Part shown: positions 8,185 through 14,576 of the stretch, in pieces
How the letters are laid out: each line of letters begins with the position of its first letter
Numbering within the stretch: the stretch's first letter is position 1
Assembly: GCF_003233655.1 (NCBI RefSeq)
Contig: NZ_CP029829.1
Span: 2,592,501 to 2,656,500 of the forward strand
Length of the DNA stretch: 64,000 nt
Direction: 5' to 3'
Source: Azospirillum ramasamyi
GTDB taxonomy: Bacteria; Pseudomonadota; Alphaproteobacteria; Azospirillales; Azospirillaceae
Translations under genes and position numbers: made by a program
Notes under the pieces: generated by a model
The model's database searches: none
Seen by the model: only the letters and a program-made list of their open reading frames with translations
What the model was told of the DNA's origin: nothing

Positions 8185-10269
8185 ATGCGCGCCGCCATCT
8201 ACGCCCGTGTCTCGACCGAGCGCCAGGAGCGCCAGCAAACCATCGACAGCCAACTCGACGCCTTGCGCGCCTGGGCTCGCAACGCAGGACACGACCTGAA
8301 TGAGGCCCATGTCTTCCGTGACGAAGGCTACAGTGGAGCCCGTCTCGACCGACCTGGTCTTGATGCACTGCGCGACGCCGTGCGCGATCACGAGGTCGAC
8401 ATCGTCGGCGTTCTTGCCCCCGACCGCCTCGCCCGCCGTTACGCCTACCAAGTACTCGTGCTTGAGGAGTTCCGGCGCGTCGGCTGCAATATCGCTTTTT
8501 GCAACCGCGCCATCTCGGACGATCCCGGCGACCAGCTCCTGCTCCAGATTCAGGGCGCCGTCGCCGAGTATGAGCGCGCCCTGCTCGGTGAACGATTTCG
8601 TCGTGGCAAGCTCCAGAAGGCCCGGGCCGGTCAGTTCCTCGGCGTGCGCCCGCCATACGGCTACCGCTATCTGCCGTGCTCCCAAGAGGGCGGCGGTCGC
8701 TTGGTTGTTGAGGAAGCCGAGGCCGAACTCGTGCGCTTGATGTATGGCTGGCTGGTCGAGGAGCGCATGACCGTGCGCCAGATCATCAAGCGCCTGAACC
8801 TGGGGCCGTGGTTCCCGCGGTGTGGTCGCCGCTCATGGTCGTCCTCGACGGTGCATCATATTCTCGCCGATCCGGTTTACGCTGGCACTGCCTACGCGAA
8901 CCGCTACGAGTATGTTCCGGCTCAGAAACCTCGAAGCCGCAAGCCCAACTACCACGGTAAAGGGCACCGCCGATTGCGGCCAAAGGACCAGTGGATCGCC
9001 ATCCCGGTTCCAGCGTTGATAGATCAAGACACTTGGGACCGTGCGCAGGCACAACTGGCAAGAAACGCCACCCTATCATTCCGGAATAACAAGCGACACG
9101 ATTACCTGCTGCGCTGCCTGCTGACCTGTGGAACGTGCGGTCTCGCCATGTTCGGCGTCACCAGACGGATGGCTTCAGGCGATCGACATCTCTATGCCTG
9201 TTCTGGCAAGGATACCGTCCTGCGGGCACGCGAAACTCCCTGCCCCCGTGCTCCGGTATGGGGCGAGGAGCTGGAACAGGCCGTATGGGCTCATGTCCGT
9301 GGTCTGCTCGGCGACCCTGAGCGACTGATCGCTGAGTTTCGCCGCTTGGCGAGCGATCCGGATCGGGATGCCACTCGCGAGGAGATCGCTGAGCGTGGCC
9401 TGCGCGGTCGTCTGGAACGGATTGCCCGAGCCGAGGACCGGTTACTCGATGCCTACCAAGCTGAAGTCATCGAACTGGGCGAGCTGACTGACCGTCGTAG
9501 GCGGCTTTCTGAGCAGCGCCACGACTTGGAAAAGCAACTGGAGCAACGGCGGGTGCTCGCCCAACATCACGCGCAGGCTCAAGAGGTGCTGGCCGACCTG
9601 GAGGCGTTCTGCAAAAGAATCCGTGGTCGTCTTGATGAGGCCACCTTCCAGGAGCGGCAGGCGATCTTGCAGCTCGTCGTCGAGCGCGTCATCGTCCACG
9701 AGAACAGCCTGGAGATCCGCCATGTCATCCCGTTGCGCGAACCGCCGCTTGGACGTGACCCGCTCGCGGCGGGCAATGATGGATTGCGTTCGGATCGTGC
9801 GGGCGAGACCGCGCTGCATCGCCGGGTCGGTGACCACCGCGCGGAGGCTGTACCAAGGCTCCGGCAAGTGGCAGGCGAGGCGCCGGTGGACCGCGGCGGA
9901 ACCGTAGCGGCGCAGCAGGGTGCTGACGGCGGAGCGGATGTTCTGCCAGCGCTTGAGCGACAGGCCGTGAGCCGTCGGATGCACGACGGCAACCAGCGGG
10001 CGCAGGGCGTCAAAGCTGGCCGGGATGGCGGCGAGGTCGCGTCCGACGATGCGGCCGAAACAGCGCAGGGACGAGGCATGATCCCGGGCGCGCTCCGGCG
10101 GCAGGGCGGGGTCGGCCAGGACGCGCGTCAGCAGGTCGGCCAGGGAACGCACCGGCGGCATATCAAGCACCGCAGGCGGGCTGAGCGGAAACTGGGAAGT
10201 GGTGGCGATGGTCATCCGTGGGCTCAAGAAGACAGGAGTGGACAGGAAGTCCTGATTGGGAAGACGTAG
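8185..10269 (+). CDS. Serine recombinase with chimeric C-terminal tail
   Basis: The first ~520 residues form a good large serine recombinase. The resolvase domain starts MRAAIYARVSTERQERQQ with the catalytic Ser10, followed by the recombinase domain and a zinc ribbon (CGTCG near residue 315). The coiled coil leads to the typical end VERVIVHENSLEIRHVIPL. A strong ribosome binding site (GAGGGAGA) precedes the ATG. After about residue 523 the frame runs antisense through a tyrosine recombinase fragment, so the last ~165 residues are not a natural domain. The native stop was lost when this sequence was joined to the fragment. Activity is uncertain. Confidence 0.75.
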   Translation: MRAAIYARVSTERQERQQTIDSQLDALRAWARNAGHDLNEAHVFRDEGYSGARLDRPGLDALRDAVRDHEVDIVGVLAPDRLARRYAYQVLVLEEFRRVGCNIAFCNRAISDDPGDQLLLQIQGAVAEYERALLGERFRRGKLQKARAGQFLGVRPPYGYRYLPCSQEGGGRLVVEEAEAELVRLMYGWLVEERMTVRQIIKRLNLGPWFPRCGRRSWSSSTVHHILADPVYAGTAYANRYEYVPAQKPRSRKPNYHGKGHRRLRPKDQWIAIPVPALIDQDTWDRAQAQLARNATLSFRNNKRHDYLLRCLLTCGTCGLAMFGVTRRMASGDRHLYACSGKDTVLRARETPCPRAPVWGEELEQAVWAHVRGLLGDPERLIAEFRRLASDPDRDATREEIAERGLRGRLERIARAEDRLLDAYQAEVIELGELTDRRRRLSEQRHDLEKQLEQRRVLAQHHAQAQEVLADLEAFCKRIRGRLDEATFQERQAILQLVVERVIVHENSLEIRHVIPLREPPLGRDPLAAGNDGLRSDRAGETALHRRVGDHRAEAVPRLRQVAGEAPVDRGGTVAAQQGADGGADVLPALERQAVSRRMHDGNQRAQGVKAGRDGGEVASDDAAETAQGRGMIPGALRRQGGVGQDARQQVGQGTHRRHIKHRRRAERKLGSGGDGHPWAQEDRSGQEVLIGKT
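9755..10215 (-). pseudogene. Tyrosine recombinase, first of the set, N-terminal fragment only
   Basis: Read from MTIATTSQFPLSPP on the minus strand, about 150 residues look like the N-terminal core-binding region of a tyrosine recombinase (LADLLTRVLADP, ALPPERARDHASSLRCFGRI, SLKRWQNIRSAVSTLLRR). They continue to about RERVTSKRRF, where the sequence becomes the antisense of the neighbouring serine recombinase. No catalytic domain remains. The junction near 9755 is estimated from where each protein family's resemblance stops. A short 3' remnant may persist just upstream of 7954 but could not be proved. Confidence 0.6.
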
Positions 10270-10358
10270 CACGTTTTTGGTTCGAAAATACGAGGGCCAC
10301 CTCTTCCCGATGATCGTCCAAGTCCTTGCCGCTACTGGACAAGAATGGACAGAGGTGG

Positions 10359-10550
10359 TCAGTTGATCCAGCGCTGCCTGAGGAAGATGTCGAGGTCCTT
10401 CGGCTGGATGCGGATCTGATGGCCGAGGCGGACGGTGGGCAGGTTGCCCGACGTAATCCAGCGGCGGATGGTCTTGATGCTGACCTGCAGGCGCTCGGCG
10501 ACCTCAGGGATGGTCAGCAGGGCGGGGGGACGGGAAGGGGGCTTGCTCAT
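10359..10550 (-). CDS. Excisionase-like helix-turn-helix protein
   Basis: This 63-aa protein is a single MerR/excisionase-type DNA-binding domain. TIPEVAERLQVSIKTIRRWI is followed by GNLPTVRLGHQIRI and a short DIFLRQRW tail. Such proteins act as recombination directionality factors or regulators next to integrases. It is the second gene of a minus-strand operon leading into the tyrosine recombinases, and overlaps the preceding 55-aa frame by four bases (ATGA). The start MSKPPSR is chosen because of that overlap. Confidence 0.8.
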   Translation of the reverse strand: MSKPPSRPPALLTIPEVAERLQVSIKTIRRWITSGNLPTVRLGHQIRIQPKDLDIFLRQRWIN

Positions 10551-10714
10551 TCCGGCTTCGGGGGCTGCGTCGCCTCGCCCGAAGCCGCCAGGTATTCCCG
10601 CGCCGCCATGCGGCCCAGCAGGCGCGCCAGCGCACGCAGGCGCTCGACCGCAACCTCGGATTCGGGAGGGGTGCAGGGGGTGGCGGTGTCGGGGGAGAGG
10701 ACATGGTGGGTCAT
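10547..10714 (-). CDS. Small hypothetical protein upstream of excisionase
   Basis: This is a 55-aa open frame starting MTHHVLSPDTATPC and ending ATQPPKPE, with a central amphipathic helix rich in arginine and alanine (VAVERLRALARLLGRM). Its stop overlaps the excisionase start as ATGA, the pattern of translational coupling. This is the main reason to call it real. No family is recognised. It may be a co-factor or co-regulator of the recombination module. Confidence 0.5.
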   Translation of the reverse strand: MTHHVLSPDTATPCTPPESEVAVERLRALARLLGRMAAREYLAASGEATQPPKPE

Positions 10715-10759
10715 CCCCTCTTCGTGCCAAAGCTGGACGCTTGTGCCGAAAGGGCCAGA

Positions 10760-11485
10760 TCAGCTTTGCGGCGCAGCTGATTTGTTCGGGTCGGTTCGCC
10801 GGGCTTTTATGGCGCGCCTTACTGCGGTGCGCAGGGCGTTCTTGGTTGGCGTGTAGCCCAGCGCCTGCAGGCAGAGCTGGAGGAAGTGGACCAGCGGTCC
10901 GCTGGCGGCCCCGCTCATGTCGTCCCAGGAGGTGCCGGGCGGCCGGTCGCTGATCGCCTCATAGATGTCCAGCAGGAAGTCGAAAGTCATGTGGTACCCG
11001 GCCGCGGCCTTGTGGCGCGTTCCACCGACGCCGGAAGCAACGCGGTCCGCTTCCGCATCGCGCACCAGTTCGGCCGCAGCCCGCAGCATCAGCACGCCGC
11101 TGAAGGCATCTTCAAGCGCGTGGTCTGCCTGCCCATCGATGATGGCGGAGTTAGGGTCGTCCGGCGTCAATTGCGCGGCCAAGCCCCACAGGAGCTGCGG
11201 GACAGGTCGGAGGTGCCCACCTTGCGGCGTATCATCCTGGATGGCCTCCAGCAGGGCGTTGCAGGCCGTCATGATGCGCTTCATCCGGTCGCGGGTGGCG
11301 CTGGGGGCGGGCGTCTGGTTGATGGCTGCCTGGGACGCTGCCAAGGCCGGAAGTTGCTCGACGTAGAGGCGCCATGCCGCAATCTTGATGGGATCAGACA
11401 ACTGCAGCCGATCGACGACAGCATCGAACAATGGCCGCCATGGCTCATCCTGCATTTCCGTCGGCGGAGGTGCCTGTTCCGTCAT
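10760..11485 (-). CDS. Hypothetical island protein, 241 aa
   Basis: No family is recognised. The protein starts MTEQAPPPTEMQDEPWRP and is soluble, with alternating helical segments (AAWRLYVEQLPALAASQAAI, LMLRAAAELVRDAEADRVA). It ends in a basic stretch, RTAVRRAIKARRTDPNK. There is no signal peptide, membrane segment or cysteine cluster. It lies between the recombination operon and two phage-like genes, all on the minus strand, so it is island cargo. The ribosome binding site is weak and the start could lie a little further in. Confidence 0.55.
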   Translation of the reverse strand: MTEQAPPPTEMQDEPWRPLFDAVVDRLQLSDPIKIAAWRLYVEQLPALAASQAAINQTPAPSATRDRMKRIMTACNALLEAIQDDTPQGGHLRPVPQLLWGLAAQLTPDDPNSAIIDGQADHALEDAFSGVLMLRAAAELVRDAEADRVASGVGGTRHKAAAGYHMTFDFLLDIYEAISDRPPGTSWDDMSGAASGPLVHFLQLCLQALGYTPTKNALRTAVRRAIKARRTDPNKSAAPQS

Positions 11486-11590
11486 GATGGCTCGCTGTGA
11501 TGTCGAAGGGGGATAGTGCCGCGGTACCGCGTCGGATCATACCGGGACCATTCGGCGGCATGAAGGGCGGCTGATGCCGCCCTTCCCCCG

Positions 11591-11635
11591 CCATGCCCAG
11601 CCTTGCCATGCCACGCCGATCCATGCCACGCCAAG
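11591..11635. repeat. Three 15-bp direct repeats
   Basis: CCATGCC recurs at 11591, 11606 and 11621 at exactly 15-bp spacing, with related bases following each copy (second and third copies share CCATGCCACGCC). They sit in the gap between the genes at 10760 and 11662, next to a 10-bp inverted repeat (11638-11647 with 11660-11669) that may act as a terminator. Spacing of this kind can mark protein-binding arrays. No function is known here. Confidence 0.5.
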
Positions 11636-11661
11636 GCTGCATTGAGGCGCCAGTCGGCCCC

Positions 11662-12222
11662 TCAATGCACCGTGAAGCGCCCGAATTTCGGGCGCCAATC
11701 TCCAAGGTCGATCACCTCGCCGGTGGTGCGGATGATGTCCAGGACATCATCCTCGCTCAGCAGCGACGGCATGAACTGGATGGTGACTGCAGCGCTCCAG
11801 TCGTCGAAGCGCGGCCGGACTCGCATCACCCGCAGGCGTTCGACCCGGACGCCGGTGCGAAAGCGGAAGCGGCCATCATCCCACAACGCCTCCGGCTCGC
11901 GGGGGCCGTCATACTGAAGCGGGATGTTGCCGTCACACAGGATGCCCGCTTTGGCCAGCGGCCCGCGGCGTTTGCGCTTGGCGCCGTCGATCAGCGCCGC
12001 CTCGATCAACTCGCCCGGGAGGCAGGGTTCGCCACCATGCAGATAAAGTGAGCCAAGGAACTCAAGCTTGGCCATCCGCTCCAGGTCAGCTTCCGTCTTC
12101 GGCCGCTTGCTGCTCAGTTTCTTGATGTCCTTGACCAGCGGGTCGAGCGGATCGGCAAGCCGGCCGTTGTGCATGAGAAGGGGAGATACGCCGGTGATCT
12201 GGAAGCTCAGGAGCTGATACAT
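11662..12222 (-). CDS. Phage-type conserved protein of unknown function
   Basis: This 186-aa protein resembles a family often found in phages and islands. It opens with FQITGVSPLLMHNGRLADP and continues with KKLSSKRPKTEADLERMAKLE and LYLHGGEPCLPGELIEAALIDGAK. It ends in GDWRPKFGRFTV. No catalytic motif is evident and no function should be assigned. The start MYQLLSFQ is supported by GGAG eight bases upstream. The 5' part overlaps the HNH gene by 137 bases in another frame, an unusually long overlap. Confidence 0.65.
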   Translation of the reverse strand: MYQLLSFQITGVSPLLMHNGRLADPLDPLVKDIKKLSSKRPKTEADLERMAKLEFLGSLYLHGGEPCLPGELIEAALIDGAKRKRRGPLAKAGILCDGNIPLQYDGPREPEALWDDGRFRFRTGVRVERLRVMRVRPRFDDWSAAVTIQFMPSLLSEDDVLDIIRTTGEVIDLGDWRPKFGRFTVH

Positions 12223-12616
12223 CGGGGCACTCCAGCCGCGGACGAGGGCGGCTCGGCTTGGTGTCGGGGAGGGTGACCATGGCCCTGGCGTAGCGGCGGC
12301 CACGCAGCATGCTGGTCACGGTCTCGTGGCAGGGCGCGCACAGCGTCGTCACGGCCTCCAGGCGGTCCTGGGTCCAGTCGCCGCGGGGCGGATAAATGCG
12401 GTGGTGCCCTTCCAGCCGGTCTGTCGCGTTGCACAGGACGCACCGCCCGCCATCGCGGGCGAACGCATCACGCCGCAGAGCGCGCCATTGAGGACTGGCG
12501 AGGTAAGCGGCGTAACCGGCGGGGCCGCGGGCAAATCGCGCCGCCGCGGCTGATGGGTGCTCTGCTGATAGGGAAGTGTCCGCCGCTGAGGTGTCCGTCG
12601 GCTTGCATGGGCTCAT
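12086..12616 (-). CDS. HNH endonuclease family protein
   Basis: The 176-aa protein contains a compact HNH nuclease domain: CVLC at residues 59-62, LEGHHRI with the catalytic histidine pair at 71-72, and LCAPCHETV at 93-97. Upstream, SPQWRALRRDAFARDGGRC is the standard lead-in to this domain. HNH proteins cleave DNA and in phages often assist packaging or act as homing or defence nucleases; the role here is unknown. The C-terminal ~45 residues, which overlap the next gene, are low-complexity and may not be conserved. It is divergent from the XRE gene, 73 bp away. Confidence 0.72.
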   Translation of the reverse strand: MSPCKPTDTSAADTSLSAEHPSAAAARFARGPAGYAAYLASPQWRALRRDAFARDGGRCVLCNATDRLEGHHRIYPPRGDWTQDRLEAVTTLCAPCHETVTSMLRGRRYARAMVTLPDTKPSRPRPRLECPDVSAPELPDHRRISPSHAQRPACRSARPAGQGHQETEQQAAEDGS

Positions 12617-12689
12617 GCCGATCCATTGGTTCGTCTTCACGAAGAAATACCGATCTGTCAGGCCGTGGTCAAGGCGCTATAACGGCGTA

Positions 12690-13052
12690 ATGATCCGGCT
12701 CATGCCACTAAGCTTGAAGCAGCGTGTCGGGTTGAGGGTCAAGGAGGCGCGGGTGGCCCGCGGCCTCACCCAAGAGGCATTGGCGGAGTTGGTCGGCCGG
12801 ACGGTTGAGGCAGTGTCCAACATCGAACGAGGCCGCACCTTCCCGACGATTGAGACGCTGGAGCAGCTCGGCTACAGCCTTGGGGTGCCAGTGCAGCAGT
12901 TTTTCGAAGGTGCTGAACCGAATGTTGATGATCAGAGATATATTTTGGAGGGAAAATTGCGAGATATTGGGCGGCAGTTGTCTTTAGAAGATCTTGAAAT
13001 TGCAGTTGAACAGCTCAAAGTATTTATTAGATTTAAAGCTAGGGTTCAATAG
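12690..13052 (+). CDS. XRE-family transcriptional regulator
   Basis: The 120-aa protein has a Cro/C1-type helix-turn-helix at about residues 11-65 (VKEARVARGLTQEALAEL, TVEAVSNIERGRTFPTIETL). A short C-terminal helical tail follows. It probably represses its own promoter or that of the divergent HNH gene. The last third, after about 12920, is much more AT-rich than the surroundings, and so is the gap that follows, suggesting a different origin. The start at MIRLMPLSLKQ is chosen because the upstream extension lacks the family pattern. Confidence 0.75.
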   Translation: MIRLMPLSLKQRVGLRVKEARVARGLTQEALAELVGRTVEAVSNIERGRTFPTIETLEQLGYSLGVPVQQFFEGAEPNVDDQRYILEGKLRDIGRQLSLEDLEIAVEQLKVFIRFKARVQ

Positions 13053-13163
13053 TAGAAATTCCACTTAAGAAGCGAAAAAATATGAAGTCGGCAATCTATT
13101 TTATAGAAGTCGACTTCATAGATTTTCAGAGAAATTATAAAAGCCGTTTATTATTTTTAATAC

Positions 13164-14336
13164 TCAGAAGGCCCATCGTGGAACGCGGCTAGGCTTCAGA
13201 TTGCTTTCATAAGCATATTTAATTGTCTGATCTCTTATACGGATTTTGACGTATCCGTCTGTAGTCCATTCACCTTCAATTTTTGCTTCCCCATAGCGGT
13301 TGTGCTTGACGCTATCGCCAACTGAAAAAATCGGCTTGTGCGGTTCTGTTCTGGCAGGTTCGACGGAAGGTGCGTTCAGGACATTTCTTTTCTTCGTAGG
13401 TTTTGACGAACGCTTCATAGACGTCGACTGATCAGCATTCTTCTTTGAGGGGCGTTGCCTTTCCGCCGCCTCTGTTGGGCTGTTGTCCAATTTGGCTCGT
13501 TTGCTTGCAGAGGAACCGGAAGATTTAACTGTCTTCGCCTGCGGCGGCTGAGGGTCTTCAAGCCAGCACTCCCCACGCAGCCAGTTGTGCGGGAACTTGA
13601 GGTATTTGGGGTCGGTAAAGTGGGCCTTAGCGATCGCATACCGCTGCATGGCCGCGATCAAAACAGACGGTGTCGCGACACCAGAGGCCAAGGCATCTCG
13701 GTAAGCTTCCATGGCTTGCTTCCGCTGCTCCCGTTTGGGGCAGGCTGACCAGAACTCGTCAAAGCGTTCCATATGGGCGTCGTCTCCATCCGTTACCCCG
13801 CCGTCGACGGCGCCGCCAACGGCGGTGACGGCGCTGGGCGGCGGTGGGGTAACCCCCTCTTCCTCTCCCCCGGGGTTAAACCCGGGGAGAGAAGAGGGAA
13901 GGGGGAGCGTGGACGCTACCAGTCTGGTGCGCCGACGCTCCTGGTCGACGGCGTCTGCGCTACTGGTAGCGTCCGCGCTGCTGGTGCTGCCAGAAACCTC
14001 ATTCGCATCGCCTGCGGTCTGAAGATGGGCAGGACGATAGGACAAATTCGGGCGATAGACATTCGCCATGCGATCGCCCTCCTTGTTCGATCCACCGCGC
14101 CTGTGGACCGGCAAGACTCCAGTGCGTTCCAAATTTTTAAGTCCTCGTTGAACGCCGCTCCTGCTGGCGCCCGTCCGTTCGGATAGGCGCTCAAAACCAA
14201 CGCGAGCGAGGCCGCTGTTGTTGTCGAGGCAATGGAGGACGCAGGCGACGATGCCGATTTCGATGCGGCTACGATCAGGGTCGCAGGCAACTGCATCCAG
14301 AAGGCGAAATTTGTCGAGCAGGCTGATAGCGGGCAA
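13164..14336 (-). CDS. Winged-helix replication-like protein with C-terminal beta module
   Basis: The 390-aa protein begins with a helix-turn-helix region typical of phage and plasmid replication proteins (GIVACVLHCLDNNSGLAR, RLSERTGASRSGVQRGLKNL, ERTGVLPVHRRGG). A disordered serine- and proline-rich stretch follows. A middle domain (FDEFWSACPKREQRKQAMEAY, then YLKFPHNWLRGECW) resembles a block found in phage replication organisers. The C terminus (GDSVKHNRYGEAKIEGEW) looks like a small SH3-like or CarD-like fold. It may be the replication or maintenance protein of the island. The function is inferred. Confidence 0.55.
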   Translation of the reverse strand: MPAISLLDKFRLLDAVACDPDRSRIEIGIVACVLHCLDNNSGLARVGFERLSERTGASRSGVQRGLKNLERTGVLPVHRRGGSNKEGDRMANVYRPNLSYRPAHLQTAGDANEVSGSTSSADATSSADAVDQERRRTRLVASTLPLPSSLPGFNPGGEEEGVTPPPPSAVTAVGGAVDGGVTDGDDAHMERFDEFWSACPKREQRKQAMEAYRDALASGVATPSVLIAAMQRYAIAKAHFTDPKYLKFPHNWLRGECWLEDPQPPQAKTVKSSGSSASKRAKLDNSPTEAAERQRPSKKNADQSTSMKRSSKPTKKRNVLNAPSVEPARTEPHKPIFSVGDSVKHNRYGEAKIEGEWTTDGYVKIRIRDQTIKYAYESNLKPSRVPRWAF

Positions 14337-14539
14337 GATAGGCTCCCAAGGGTGTTGAGGTGCCTACTCTTGGCGCTGGGTTCCGGTTATGCCCGATCGG
14401 TTACCAGCGATAGGGAAGGGACTGAACAGTGGCTGACTCTTGCTGCGGCCATTAAGGAGACTGGGCACGTACACAAATAACTTCTTTTGCGAGATAAAAC
14501 GTAAAATCTTGATCAAATCCGGATCGTGACGCATGCTGA

Positions 14540-14557
14540 CAACTCTCAAAAGAGTTG
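14540..14557. promoter_or_regulatory. Inverted repeat upstream of cas3
   Basis: CAACTCT and AGAGTTG flank CAAA about 20 bases before the cas3 start, within the 240-bp gap between cas3 and the divergent gene at 14336. It could be an operator or a leader hairpin for the cas operon. No convincing promoter boxes could be fixed nearby. Confidence 0.35.
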
Positions 14558-14576
14558 ATGGATCGCGGGTCATCTC

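Noticed and set aside
7954-8656. Upstream extension of the second tyrosine recombinase to 690 aa
   Set aside because: The added part is antisense to the catalytic domain of the serine recombinase at 8185 and is arginine-rich noise.
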